A stretch of DNA of 64,000 bases from Raphanus sativus (taxonomy: Eukaryota > Streptophyta > Magnoliopsida > Brassicales > Brassicaceae). This document shows positions 37,211-50,908 of the stretch, piece after piece. The translations under genes were made by a program, and so were the position numbers. The DNA is taken from NCBI RefSeq assembly GCF_000801105.2, contig NC_079511.1, positions 12,268,784-12,332,783 on the forward strand, read 5' to 3'. The notes beneath the pieces are model-generated. The model ran no database searches, was not told the origin of the DNA, and saw nothing but the letters and a program-made list of their open reading frames with translations. Numbering within the stretch: position 1 is the first letter of the stretch; the number at the start of each line of letters is the position of its first letter.

Positions 37211-37863
37211 ATTCTTTCATCAGTTCATGTATTATACAAGAAACAGAAGAGTTTCTATAGTAAATAAGGTAATCCAGCACGACATGCTGACTTCTTAAAT
37301 TGTTTTACGTAATTTATTTTTAGATATACGTAACTATTAAAATGATAGTTTATGATTTCTTTCATCAAAACATATCTCCCACTTCAGTGTTTTTTATTAA
37401 CTAATTTGTCAGCTAAAGTTGCCGTAGTTATTTATTATCTTGCGACTGTAAATAACCTTAGTCGTTGGCAAATAAAAAACCCTAATCAAAAATATCACTG
37501 ACTTAAGCTTTATAGTTATGTTGATTTATTTTTCTTGAATTTGAAAATTTTATCTTCTGTGCAAATAACCAGAACTAGATGTTTTTCTGCACCATATGAG
37601 GTAATTAAAACTTTAAATTGAAATTATGTATAAAATAATATTCTAAATTTATTATTTTCTTATCAGGTTTTAATCTAAATTTTGATTTAATTGAATATTT
37701 AACTAAGATAAAATAAAATTATTTATTTTAAATCATATTTAAGAAAAGAATAGGTATGTATATATTTAAAATTATAATCGAAGATAGATTTTTCTCTATT
37801 TCTTTTGGATAAAACATATTAAATCAACTTGTATAAATTAATTAAAAATTATATAAAAATGGT
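37211..37863. other. AT-rich gene-free interval
   Basis: No gene or bounded element seen. Confidence 0.5.
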
Positions 37864-38335
37864 ATTATGATACTATACTATATTTATTAAACAAGTAGAA
37901 TAGAACAATTGGTTCTTAGTAATAACATAACTAAAATATACTCTTCATGTTTTTAAAAGATAGATTTTTAGTGTTTTCACATATATTAAGAAAACGCATT
38001 AAATCACTCTAATAAATGTATCGTTTTCTGTAGTTTTCAATTTTCAACAGCTTTTAACCAATAGTAATCCAATAAAACCATTTTTTTTAATTTTGCATTT
38101 TTTCATAGAAAACATAAAATATACATCTTTTTGAAACAAAATATTTTTCCAAAACATGAATCTTTTAGGAACGGAGAGAATTATACATATTGCGTTGCGC
38201 GTGAAACTGTTTTATCTATAACGGAATTATGATACTGTACTATATTTATTAAACAAGTAGAATAAAACAATTGATTCTTAGTAATAACATAACTAAAATA
38301 TAATACATATTGTGTTGCATTTCTATTCTATAGGT
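37864..38335. repeat. Tandem duplication, first copy interrupted by a MITE
   Basis: A unit beginning ATTATGATACTRTACTATAT and containing AACAAGTAGAATARAACAAT, in part, occurs at about 37864-37939 and again at about 38226-38305. The sequence following copy 2 (ATACATATTGYGTTGC) also follows the MITE at 38182-38198. The two copies therefore were adjacent before the MITE entered the first one. Confidence 0.75.
37941..38178. mobile_element. Stowaway-like MITE (diverged)
   Basis: Ends are CTCTTCATGTTTTTAAAAGA and, reversed on the right, TTCTCTCCGTTCCTAAAAGA, with TA on both sides. It sits inside the first copy of a tandem duplication. Confidence 0.65.
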
Positions 38336-39418
38336 TAATTATAGAATACAACAACAAATAGTAAAGTGTGTTTTTGTTGATCATTTTTAGTAATTGACAG
38401 CAGCAAAAGAAAATATGTATTTGTAAGCAGCGGAAAAGGAGACGTTGTTGTTGGTATATAAGGTAGCAATGAATAAAAAAACCGTGGAAGAAGACAAAAA
38501 ATCACCATAGAGATGAAGGAGAAAAATAAATGATGGGAGGAGATGATGAGATAACAGTTGGAGATGTTGGAGGAATGAGAGAGGGAGGGAAGGAATGAGA
38601 GAGGGAGGGAGAGAGATCTAGACAAATATAATATATAAGGGTATGTCCACTTCTTTAAGATGTAGAGTTCAACCATTTAGAAAATACAAATACATCAACA
38701 CTAAAACCATACAGAACAAGTACATCATGGTTAAAAGTTGAGAATGCTTTAACTGTATATTGCTTGCTACAATACACATGCATCTCTTAGTGATGTGGGA
38801 GCAAAAATAGAGTTTGTCAGTTACGTTAACTTCCATCAAAATGACATAAACCACACATGACAAGTCTGGGGAAGGAGAAGTGATAGGACAATCGTAGAAC
38901 TGTCTATAATATACAAACAATAGAATGGAAAGAGAGGAGTGAGGGAAGAATTTTTTTTTATAAATATGTGTTATTCTATACAAATAATATAGCATAAAAA
39001 GATATTTGTATTAATAAGATATGGGAGCAAAAAATAAGATATTTGTATTAATAACAATTTTCTGTTTTGAAAGAAATTTATTTTCAGAAAATTTAAATTG
39101 CAGTATATGTAAAAAATTATTCGATATTTTTATTTCGCTAAATTATATTAATATATAAAATATAGTGCAAATAAAATGAGAGGGGAGCAGCAGCTTCTGT
39201 ATGTGTGACAAGTTTTAGACAAAACAGCATAACCAAAGATAGATGAGAGCGAAAGAAGTAGGATGAAGCATCAAAAGCAGAGCGGAGCAGCAGCTTCTGT
39301 ATGTCCCTGTTACAAAGCCATAAAACTTGTATAAATCAGAATCATTAAATGACAGAGATCATATAAAACGTTACACAAGCAATCCCTAAAGTCTAAAGTC
39401 ATATAAACACACAATCAT
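38306..39418. other. Gene-free interval
   Basis: No gene seen. A GGGAGGGAAGGAATGAGAGA unit is duplicated near 38575-38620. GGAGCAGCAGCTTCTGTATG is duplicated near 39183 and 39283. Part of this region may be 3' UTR of the NKAP-like gene. Confidence 0.45.
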
Positions 39419-39430
39419 AAGTGCAGATAC

Positions 39431-39475
39431 TTGAACAAGGGTCTTTGACCCTTGTTCAAAAAAAAAAAAAAAAAT
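39431..39475. repeat. Perfect hairpin followed by poly(A), flanked by a 17-bp duplication
   Basis: TTGAACAAGGGTC (39431-39443) and its exact reverse complement (39447-39459) enclose a TTT loop and are followed by an A run. AAGTGCAGATACTTGAA lies on both sides of the unit (39419-39435 and 39512-39528). Confidence 0.7.
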
Positions 39476-39637
39476 AATAATCAATGAAGCTCAAGCAAAT
39501 TGAGCAGGAACAAGTGCAGATACTTGAAGTCTATATATTTCAACGCATCAGCTATGAAACTCATTAACGGGAGAAACAGTAACTATGATGCAATAAGGAG
39601 CAGTCTAAAAGAAAGAAAGCGTAAGATACGTACCAAT

Positions 39638-41588
<1,951 letters not shown>

Positions 41589-41608
41589 GTTATAATTTAG
41601 CATACTAT

Positions 41609-42407
41609 CACTTGATATAACATAACCTTCTCTTTCTCCTTTTTCCTCCTCATTCTCTCTAGTTTTCTTCTGATCTCGATCTCTGGCGGTGTTCGTCGGC
41701 TTCGGTGGCTTTCTTAGCACCGGAGCCGGTCTCTCATTTGATTCTCTCTTTTGGCGTTCTTGGGATAGATCTCATCGATTGTCCCCTCTTCTCAAAACTC
41801 TTTTGGATTAGTGTTCTGTTTTACTTTGAGATTTTGGTTGATTGCTCTGCATGTTGGTCTCGAGTCCTCTTTGTTGCTTCTCTGGTTCGATCTTCTGCTT
41901 TGCTTGGTTCTTTCTGAGCTGTGGAATCTGGAGTTGCGTATTCGCTCCTTGTCATCAACTATTCGGTCTGATCGAGATCGTTCATTTCGTCAAGCTTCCT
42001 TGTGGTGGTTCATGACGGTGAAATACCGTTTCCACACCTTCCAGTTCTCTTGCCGGTTCATGAAGCTTTGGTTCTTATCTGGCTGTGCTATTCACTATAG
42101 GAGGAATCTTTTGTCGGTGGACTTTTCAAGACTTGGATCCATCGTATCATTACTCTCAAAGATTCTCTTGATGACCACATGCAAAGCTCCATAATTTCTA
42201 AGTCTTATTAGAATTATCGGTTTGTTCATTAAGGGTTCTTGTATCAAAGGTTGTCTGTTTGGTTATGTTTAATCTTTATTTCCCATCTATGGGCTGATGT
42301 TTTCGGGGACTGAGGTGTAGTCCGCCGGCTCTTGACCGCCGGAATTACTGTAATTGCCGGTCTGTAATATTGCTTGTTTTAATATATATATTTTCAGTGT
42401 GAAAAAG
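41609..42407 (+). mobile_element. GC-rich poly(A)-type retroposon, copy F (divergent)
   Basis: A 799-bp insertion flanked by a perfect 20-bp duplication GTTATAATTTAGCATACTAT (41589-41608 and 42408-42427). It starts with a CT-rich leader-like stretch, is relatively GC-rich, and ends TTTTAATATATATATTTTCA then GTGTGAAAAA. It resembles the other retroposons in length, composition and 3' end, but the 5' hairpin is not recognisable, so family membership is tentative. Open frames (for example 41811-42194) lack any domain. Confidence 0.7.
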
Positions 42408-42427
42408 GTTATAATTTAGCATACTAT

Positions 42428-43340
42428 ATATATAATTTATAGTTTGTATTGCAATATATTTTTGACAAACTTAAAAATTCAGTATATTTTATATTTTGAA
42501 ATAAATATTTAAATTGTATTCATAAATTTATGATTGGAAAGTTAATAACAAACAGTAATCAAATTCAGATATATTTACAAGAAACAAAAACACAAAATTA
42601 CAAACCAACACTCTATCCGTGTTTAAAATGTGGGTCAAGATTTAGAATAGATAAATATGATTATAAAAAAACAGATATACATGCATATGAATATAAAAAA
42701 ACGAGTGTATGCCGAATCAATTTTTAAATTGTTATTATTTTTATAAAATTGATAAAATAATTTTTGTTTAAGATTTATAAACAAATATAATTATAAATAT
42801 AAATATGATTATAAAGAAAACACAAATATAAAAATTAATTTTCTAAAATATATATATATATATATCCATCCTTTCAAATAGCGGATTATAATCTCGTTAA
42901 TTATTAAGGCAGACTCTAAAACCTATTTCTCAGAGGGATTCTCTCTTCCGATTCTTTACAACTCCCGCTAATTTTTTAATCACAATAGAACTTTCTCTTA
43001 TTATAGACTACGACGATCGAATAAAAAATGAAATTAGGGATGACTACATGGTACTACTATGTATAATTGGGATGACTAGGATTATAAAGTATTACTATAT
43101 GTATTTCGAACGAGTAGTGTTTTTAAAGAAAAAAATATATTTTATAAGGTGAATAATTTTCAAAGAATATTTTATTAGAAGTAAAATTTATATTTTTTTT
43201 TTTTTGAAAAAAAAGTAAAATTTATATTTGAGCATGCAAAATATTTTTTTTCCTACCAAATTGATTTGATTTTCGAGTTTCTGGTGAATAAATGACACCT
43301 GCCTATCCTATTATTATTATTGTTTTGTTCATTTCCATAT
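42428..43340. other. AT-rich interval with a decayed Helitron end
   Basis: CCATCCTTTCAAATAGCGG followed by ATTATAATCTCG (about 42867-42896) looks like a decayed version of the Helitron end at 58870-58900, with the same ACACAAATATAA-type sequence before it. No gene seen. Confidence 0.4.
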
Positions 43341-43344
43341 TTGA

Positions 43345-43790
43345 TATTTCTGAATCCTAAAAAGCTATATTTCCTTCTAGAGGCTTAGAGCTACCATCGT
43401 GACAGAAAAAAAGGCTTAGAGCTACGACCATTACACAGCGTTCTTGGTACTCGAGGAGGAATTGACTTCCCATATTAGAATGGAGTAGAGAAAAGTAATA
43501 TAGGTAGGCCTGGTTGAAATGGAAGGAGAGTTTAGAGTCTTTAGACGATACCTAACGCAGACTAATGGGCTAACTCAGTGACTCAGTGCTTACTGGGACA
43601 AGACCGCTCCTTTTGTGAGTAAAGCTGGTTCAATGAGATATTGGGTCTCTGAATTGGCTTTTCAATTGTGTGCTTGACGTATTCCACTTTTGTGCCTGCC
43701 GGAATGAGAGGGAACAAAGAGATGAATGAGAGTGCTGTCATATTGCTATTCCTGGTGATTCTTGGGTGACTTGAATCTCAAACACACATA
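43345..43790 (-). pseudogene. Decayed tandem copy of the Kunitz/WSCP-like gene
   Basis: On the minus strand, blocks match the intact gene at 45321-45989 in the same order: the signal-peptide start region near 43741, the WKVDTSSSS region near 43440-43490, the LPYQPGLP region near 43505-43530 and the GGLVPAST region near 43585-43620. Small insertions, deletions and stops break every frame. Sequence further upstream (to about 44350) also resembles the region upstream of the intact gene (up to about 46560), so a segment and not only the gene was duplicated. Confidence 0.8.
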
Positions 43791-45320
43791 TCGATGTATT
43801 TTTATGCGGACTTTGATTTGAGTGTTAAATTATAAATCTATAAAAACAACTTCGATGTTTAAGTTCATTTTGACCAAAAAAAAATGTTGTGAGTTCATTA
43901 AAGGAAGTGCTTTTAGTGTCGGTGGCAAGATATCTACCAATGAAGTCTTTTTGTTTGCTTTACTTGGCAACACGAGAAAGATTTCCACATTAATGAACAA
44001 TTTCATGGAACCTAGCTAAAAGCTGAAGATGATAAAGAGCAAGGCCACCGATAACTCATGAGAACAAGGTGAAGTATATATGAAGGTGGTCTCACTTCTC
44101 AGGTTGTGGTTTGCCACTCGACAAGATTAAACAATTTAGGTGATTAAGGTCCCACAAAATGATTAGCTTTATTTTGATCTCCTGATCGAGAAGTTTATGT
44201 TGTAAAAAGAAGTTTTTGTTTTTTTAACATTTATTCATAAAAAAGAACAAGGTTCCCAACGACAGCAACATGTGTTTCAATGGTTATGTTCCTGACATGC
44301 TTGATGCTTCTATGGTTAGAACTATGATGCATACGATGTTAACATTTACTGACGGTTTACCTGAAGCATTAAACGAGTACATTAGTCACCAAGTTTACCA
44401 AGAGAAGACTATAGCAAATTCATCCTTTACATAATGCCCCACAAGAGATATTGGAAATTAACTGGAGTCAATAAGATGATTCGTGAAGTGAGGAGTGAGA
44501 TGATTCGTGAAGTGAGGAGTGAATACAGAGGAAAAACTTATATCATAAGTGAGGAAAAGAAGATTTTGATCTTCTTGTCTTACTTTGAAGAAAACGGAGA
44601 AGCTCAAAATTTGATAAGTGTGGTCGAAATGCTTATAGAAGAAAGATGAGAAAAAAACAAGGAGAACTTATATAAAGTACTTAATGTATTAACATTCAAA
44701 GATTACAAGCTTGGTATGCTCTTTTCTGATGAAATAGATTATGCAAACAGACACTGTTAGTCACTAACTCAATTAGAAAAAGTATGAAACTTAGATATGC
44801 TAAAACAAGGGAGAATTATATATTTTTAACAGGTTTTAGGCTTTTAGCAATGGGCTACAATTACAAAGGCTTTGAGTGATAGCCAAGTTATAAGGGCATT
44901 AACTTCACTAGTACACCCCACTTCCGCATTAAACACAACACAACTGTCAGCAGTATCAGAGTTAATTGTAAATACCGCTTCTCAACGCCAACTATCTCAC
45001 TTTCTTTGAGAATTCATTTCATTTGTTTAACTGAAGAGTAAATTGACACATAAGAGAATGCCTATGATCGAGCAAGCAGGGCCCAACACATCTAAATTGT
45101 GAAGAGGTTCTGAGCAGTTTTGGCAGCACTTGTTTGCTTAAATTTAACAAGAGTTTGGTTTCTTAAGAAAAAGAAGGATCCTCATAAAGAACAAAGACCC
45201 TTAAAACCAAAAGCAAAGACCTTAACTTTTTATTACATCAAACCAAAAGATGGTTTAGTGGTATTGTTTCAACCCATTATTTTACATAATTCAACTTATT
45301 AAACAACATCGAAGTATAAC
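43791..45320. other. Duplicated flanking DNA of the Kunitz copies
   Basis: About 44190-44350 resembles the region upstream of the intact Kunitz gene (AACATGTG, then TTCCTGACATGC and TTAACATTT). A 24-bp unit (GATTCGTGAAGTGAGGAGTG core) is tandemly duplicated at about 44476-44523 inside a 71-codon frame (44434-44649) that has no recognisable domain. No confident gene. Confidence 0.45.
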
Positions 45321-45989
45321 TCAGAATGAAGGGAACATCCTAAGACCCTTCGCAAACACATTCTCTGTGGACGTGTCAACCTCACGGAACTTAACAGGGA
45401 AAACATTTTTATCATTATTATCATCTTCAAGAACAAGATAAGGTGCTCCGAATAAACCGGTGGTCGCACCAATACCTTTTATAGCGGAGTCACTCTCGTA
45501 GTGAACTAGCTTGTAAGTGTTTTCATCTTTTCCATATTTCTGAATCCTGAAAAAGCTCTCCCTCGTGCTGGAGCTACCACCAGTGGTTACATAGTTCTTG
45601 TCAGAACTTGAGGAGGTATCGACCTTCCATATCTTTGAAGAAGGGCAAAGCCATATCGAAGACTGGAACTCGATAACTAGATCGGTGTTTGTTGTCAATA
45701 CATCACCATTTTGGGAAGATGGATTGGAGAAATTTACAGGAAGGCCTGGCTGATATGGAAGGAGTGTTTGGGAAATACCTAATGGACACAAGCGAGTAAA
45801 GTCAGTGCTTGCTGGGACAAGACCACCTCCTTTCTTGTTTGAACCTGGTTGGATGAAGTACTGGGTCTGACTCTTAAGTGGGTTTCCATTTGTGTCCTTG
45901 ACGGGCTCCACTTCATCTCCAGCTGATATTGCAACAGCTGACACGAGAAGGATCAAAGAGATGAATGACAATGGCTTATTGTTACCCAT
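45321..45989 (-). CDS. Kunitz-type (STI fold) protein, WSCP/BnD22-like
   Basis: An intronless frame of 222 residues from the ATG at 45989. A farther ATG at 46058 is in frame, but it lies upstream of the TATA box at 46043-46050, so 45989 is the likely start; it also begins a clean signal peptide ([20 protein letters not shown]). The mature part opens with [20 protein letters not shown], the Kunitz signature. It shares [20 protein letters not shown] with Brassicaceae water-soluble chlorophyll proteins (WSCP/BnD22), whose CPLGI loop is linked to chlorophyll binding. Only two cysteines are in the mature chain (LCPLG, LCPSS), as in WSCPs, against four in classical trypsin inhibitors. Predicted to be secreted or in the ER body/vacuole route; inhibitor versus chlorophyll-carrier function cannot be settled here. 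Confidence 0.88.
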   Translation of the reverse strand: MGNNKPLSFISLILLVSAVAISAGDEVEPVKDTNGNPLKSQTQYFIQPGSNKKGGGLVPASTDFTRLCPLGISQTLLPYQPGLPVNFSNPSSQNGDVLTTNTDLVIEFQSSIWLCPSSKIWKVDTSSSSDKNYVTTGGSSSTRESFFRIQKYGKDENTYKLVHYESDSAIKGIGATTGLFGAPYLVLEDDNNDKNVFPVKFREVDTSTENVFAKGLRMFPSF

Positions 45990-46042
45990 GGTGTTTGTGT
46001 TTCTTGTGTGACTTGAGACTAAAGCAAAAACATTGAAATGGG

Positions 46043-46050
46043 TATTTATA
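46043..46050 (-). promoter_or_regulatory. TATA box of the Kunitz-like gene
   Basis: TATAAATA on the minus strand, 54 bp upstream of the ATG at 45989. Its position rules out the more distal in-frame ATG at 46058. Confidence 0.7.
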
Positions 46051-46058
46051 GCAAGCAA

Positions 46059-46960
46059 ATTAATGTTATAAGGAACTGCGACGGTAAAAATGTAAAATCT
46101 TTATTGTTTTCACATAAACTTCCCGTGAAACAGAAACTGGCAAATATTTATGAGCCATGTGTACTGGTTCCTGTCATTTTCATGAAGGATTAAGCTCTTT
46201 ATAACATCATGACTTTATTAGATTAATACGTGATTAACCAATTATTTTGTAGGTATGATTATTTTTGGAGATATTCATGTAGCATGTCAGCTTAGCTAGG
46301 GCTCACCTTTATGCTGTTTATTCCAAACAGGAGTTCTATATACCTAGAACTGCCGAGTTTCAATTTAACATTCACACCGAAAAAAAAAATGCAAAGTAGG
46401 ATCTGCCAATAAGTCATGGACTCTAATTGAGATGAAGATGATACGAGCAGGATCCGCAAATAAGTCATCGGAACAAAATGACTAATAGCAACATGTGACC
46501 CAAACCCAATAGCTCTGTTTCTGACATGCCTTTATGGTAAATAACTATGTTGAACAAGGTGTTGACATTATTATGTTGACATTACTCTCATCATTAATCA
46601 TCACATAACTGGGTGTTAACTGTTAAGAAACTGTATTCATAGATTCTTTTTGTGTGGCTGAACTTGATCACTGCGACTGGAGAAAGAACATGCTCAAGAT
46701 AGCCGCCTATTTAAGGCAAGAAATAAGAACGTATATATACAATTCTGTTGATGCTTAAAATTGTACAAAAATAATGAAGGCTGCTCTATTTACTATCGTT
46801 TGTAATGTCATCTATATATGGCAGAAGAACATAGTGCTATTGTTTGTAATCAGGTGAAAGTGAGAGATAAAAAGGTCATTTTTCCTGCGATAGGACATTT
46901 ACATCCAAACAGGTTTTGATATGATGATATTGTTCCTGCCTTCTTGCAGCAGCCACACGA
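46059..46960. other. Upstream flank of the Kunitz-like gene
   Basis: Promoter and intergenic DNA. Within it AGTAGGATCTGCCAATAAGTC and a similar GCAGGATCCGCAAATAAGTC repeat at about 46396 and 46448. No gene seen. Confidence 0.45.
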
Positions 46961-46963
46961 GGA

Positions 46964-46967
<4 letters not shown>

Positions 46968-47056
<89 letters not shown>
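46968..47056. repeat. (GA)n microsatellite
   Basis: About 89 bp of AG dinucleotides with one interruption near 47004. Open frames reading RERERER or SLSLSLS across it are artefacts. Confidence 0.9.
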
Positions 47057-47060
<4 letters not shown>

Positions 47061-47931
47061 TTGTTTATTTTATGGTGATTTATTGCGTGGCTTGAGTCAA
47101 AAAAGCCAATTCCTCTCATTTGTATGTGTATTTGTTAATCTGTTATAACGAACTGTAACAAAAAGGGTAGAAATATTATATTTCTTGCTTTAAACTTCTA
47201 TTGACGCTGTCAAAACAAAATTGGCATATTCTTCCTAACAGCATGAGAATCATACGTGATTACCCATTTTTGTTGTTTACCACGTTTTTCTTAAAACTTT
47301 CTCTTACATAATATAGCTTAAGTTTTGGTTTACCAAAAAAAATAAAATAAAATAGCTTAGAGTCACCATTTAATCTACTCTTTAGACACCCGAAGCAATA
47401 AAGTATTTGTTTATGTAACTGGTAAGTAAAACTTATGATAGCAGGACACGGGAAAGATTCAGACGGTTGATTTTTTAATGGAGCACCTAAAGATAAAGAA
47501 TGATAGTACTATCCACCGCTAACTCATGGGAATCAGCTGAAAAGTATCAATGATATGTTTTTGTTCGTAGCATGTAAATACACCGGATTTACAGATGTGT
47601 GAGATAAATATTTTAAATGGACGAAGCTCTCTACTGAAGGTTATATGTTCCAGTGTGTTAAAGACAAGAACAGAGGTGAACAAAGAGCACTGCTGCCATA
47701 AATGATACCAGGTGGTTGATTCAATGTTTAATATAAGAGAATATATAAATATGATTCAATTGATTAATGAAAATTTATAAAAAACAAAGTATAAAACCAT
47801 GCGATTAATGGAATTTTTTTGGATAACCAAATACATAAATATGAATCAGTTGATTCATAAATTCAAGATTGAACATGAAGCTCAAACGTAATTCAACTTA
47901 TCCGGTCATAACTTGTAACTAAAGCGAAAGC
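47057..47931. other. Gene-free interval
   Basis: No gene seen. A part near 47440-47540 (CCACCGCTAACTCATGGGAA) resembles 44040-44065, extending the local segmental duplication. Confidence 0.4.
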
Positions 47932-49179
47932 CTAAGCAGATTTTTTGGAAGGATCAAAGATCTGACCAGCAAACAAAACAGTTCCAGTTTTGTCTTCCCG
48001 AATAAAGAACAAAAATGGATGATCTGCCACAAAATCTATCCTCTTAGGAGGCTCCATATATCCCACAACCACCACTGAGTGTAAAAGTGGCAGCAGCAGC
48101 TTCAGCGCCTTCTTCATCAATCTCCACACATGCTTTATGAAACAAAGCCATTGAACGTAATCCCAAGTCTTGGGCCGTCTAAGCCATAAGTAATCTTAAA
48201 CTTTGGGATTCTGAATTCATTAACTAAAACTTGCATCTTGGAACGTGACAATCTAAAAATCCAGAAGTAGATGCCATTGCCTTGACAAGATCATCCAATC
48301 CATCATTCTGTCTGGGAGATAAAAGTACATCGAGAAGCTGCCATTGGTACTATAACCACCTTGACGATAAGGAAAGCTGGAATAATTGGTCGCATCATTG
48401 CGTTGTCGATAAGGTAACCTGAGGACCTTGAAACCATCATAAACATTTATATATTGGTTCTCGTAGCTGCTCATGAATGGCACGGACACTGAGGTTCCAC
48501 TGAGAAGGTGGAACTCTTTGTCTTTGGTGTAAGACTTGTCGAATGGAACTTCCCATGCTCCTTTGAAGTAGAGTGCGTTTCCAAAAGCGCAGCCGGTTAG
48601 ACTCGTGACGGATCCAGGAGGAAGAGATCTTTGATGAGACCATTGGTTATATCCTCAGCCCATTTTTCAGATCTAATACGCACTTTTTCTGCCTGTTGTA
48701 TCAAAATTATGTGAAAACAAAGTTAAATCAAGAACAGAAACTTTAGAAACAGAGTTAAATCAAGAAACAGAGCATAGGTATTAAAAGCTTACGTTGTTCG
48801 AAGTCTACACGATCGAAGCAGCTTTGAAAACATTCTCAAGAGGATCCTTGAACGATGAATCAATGGGCAGTGTTTGCTTCGATCCAGACACCATTGATGG
48901 ACGTGATCTTTGGTCCACCGTTGGCGCTATGGTCAGCGAGAACAACGGAAGCGATCTTGCTGAAGACGGCGTTGAGTTCATCGATTGAAGAAGGACCTCA
49001 GGAAGGAGAGGACCTCATCGGAGACTGGGGGACCGTCGGGACCAGAAGCTGCTAAGTGAGCGAGGAGTTTATGGACGCTGGTGAGAAAACGGAGTTAGAG
49101 TGTTTGGGCTTTGTAGAGAAGATGCTTCGAAACGATCAGCGCTATGTCGTTTTGGTTGTTGATCTGGCTTTTTTTACAT
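47932..49179 (-). pseudogene. Serpin pseudogene
   Basis: Minus-strand blocks follow the order of a plant serpin: INNQNDIALIVSKHLLYKAQ (about 49165-49110), VSDEVLSFLRS and IDELNAVFSKIASVVLADHS (about 49025-48925), GGPKITSINGVWIE (about 48915-48875), an intron at about 48793-48695, SVPFMSSYENQYINVYDGFK (48489-48430), the hinge [15 protein letters not shown] (about 48115-48070), and the C-terminus [20 protein letters not shown] with stop at 47932. The blocks fall in different frames; frameshifts break the N-terminus, shutter and reactive-centre region. The probable start codon reads ATT. Serpins are suicide inhibitors of proteases; this copy cannot make one. Confidence 0.85.
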
Positions 49180-49738
49180 CAATGGTTGACTTGGACGGGA
49201 AGCTAGAGGGATTCATCGGTGATTAGCTACAAACAATTATATGTTTAAGAACTTCGTGGGGTTAACCATTATTATAGGTTTAGATAGTTACTCTTTAGGA
49301 TTGAATAGTGAGGTCGGTTGTATAACGATTCCTTTTTTTTCTCCTCCTTTCTTCGATATGTAATTTTGTATTTATCCTTTTTATTTTATTTTCTTTGCTT
49401 TGAAGTTAATTTACTTTCTTTCATAGATTTATCATTTTACTGTAAGACTCCTTTTTTTTGTTCATTTTACTTTTAAACAAACTTTTCCATCTTATATAAA
49501 ATTATCTTTTTATTCGTATACTTCGATTTTTTTTTGTGTTCTTATTGTGTTACATTTTCTCAGTTCTTTTTGATATGTTATATAGATATTGGGGTAATAG
49601 TTTTCTTTTAAAATTAAATAAAAATAGTTTTATAGAAAATACAATTAAATAAGCCTAAAACAACTTTTGTTCTCAGATATCATTTATGGGTCAAAATGAC
49701 AAAATTTTTTTTTAAAAGGTAAAAAACAATTATATCCA

Positions 49739-49776
<38 letters not shown>

Positions 49777-50905
49777 TATAAATCATTTTTTTAATGTACA
49801 CAAGTTTTGAAATTTATTTTGAAACTTTTTCAAATATTTTGCTTGGATATTTTTTAAATGATTTAGGTATAGAAGGTCTTTCTTAATGTATATGTATCTT
49901 CTAAAATTTGAGTTTCATACACTTCTTGAATATGGATAATATTTTCCTAAATTTAGAAAGGTATTGATAATTGCTTTTAAGGGATTTCACGAGAATTAAT
50001 GAATACAAATGAATTGAACTAAGCTAAGGTTTGTAAACATAAGAGACCAAGTCAGAAGTTGAAATGGATCAAATTCAGGAGGTCGATGTTGATCATGATA
50101 ATCTAGGTCTCAAAATGTCTTTCCATTTCCTCTCTTCCTTCTTTTATACCGATCCTTGTTGGCATGTGCCTCCAAGATCTTCTCCCTTGTATGTTGTGGA
50201 TCCGGAGATTTATGGGGTGTGTCACTTGTTACTCGTTAGCTCCAATGATTCCAAAGGATATTCTCTTGACTTGGTCTTTGGTTGTAGATGAGTCTCCAAG
50301 TTTGTTTTTAGTCTGAGCTCGAGATCGATCTCTGTGCATCGGTCTTCTTTGGATCGAATTCGGAGCCGAAGTCGAGGTCTAAATCTTTTCTTCAAGTAGT
50401 CTGGGCCGATCGCCGGTCCACAATCTTATTGGATCTTGTCGAGATTTGGATCCAACATTTGTCTCTCAGTTTTTAATGGGTTTTGCTAGTTGTCCGTCTA
50501 AGGATGAAACCTTTTTCAAATCCTCGAATATTTCCTTCTCTTCGAAATATCTTTGAAATATGACGGAGCGCAATGCTTAGTTGAAAACAGCAGTTACTCA
50601 TGCCAAGGTGTTTCTCTTGACTCCAATATCTACATTAATTTATTCCTGCCGCATTCCTTTTATCTTTTAGTAGAAATTGTTCCAAAAATGAATTTGCTGA
50701 TACAAATATTGGTTCTATATTTCGTTTTGAATCAATTTATACAATTTGTATTTAATGAATATACATACATTCTAGTGATTTTAACCATTATTCGATTTTA
50801 TCATAGAAAGGAAATCATTGATCCATCATAAGCCTAAAGAATAAACATCCATTGCCGAATCAAGATTCAACATATATTTAAGGAAAACAATTAATTTGAA
50901 TACAA
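49180..50905. other. Gene-free interval
   Basis: Includes a (TA)n run at about 49744-49773. The block 50060-50530 is less AT-rich and ATC/GATC-rich, with open frames of up to 75 codons but no domain; it could be decayed retroposon sequence. No gene can be supported. Confidence 0.4.
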
Positions 50906-50908
50906 TCA

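Noticed and set aside
44434..44649. 71-codon frame with duplicated MIREVRSE unit
   Set aside because: The repeat is a 24-bp DNA duplication; no family resemblance and no upstream exon found.
45990..46058. Longer N-terminus of the Kunitz-like protein
   Set aside because: The ATG at 46058 is upstream of the TATA box and would bury the signal peptide.
46850..47148. Frames with (SL)n and (RE)n
   Set aside because: Read through the (GA)n microsatellite; no gene.
50060..50550. Possible seventh retroposon copy or gene fragment
   Set aside because: No target duplication, poly(A) end, hairpin or domain could be placed.
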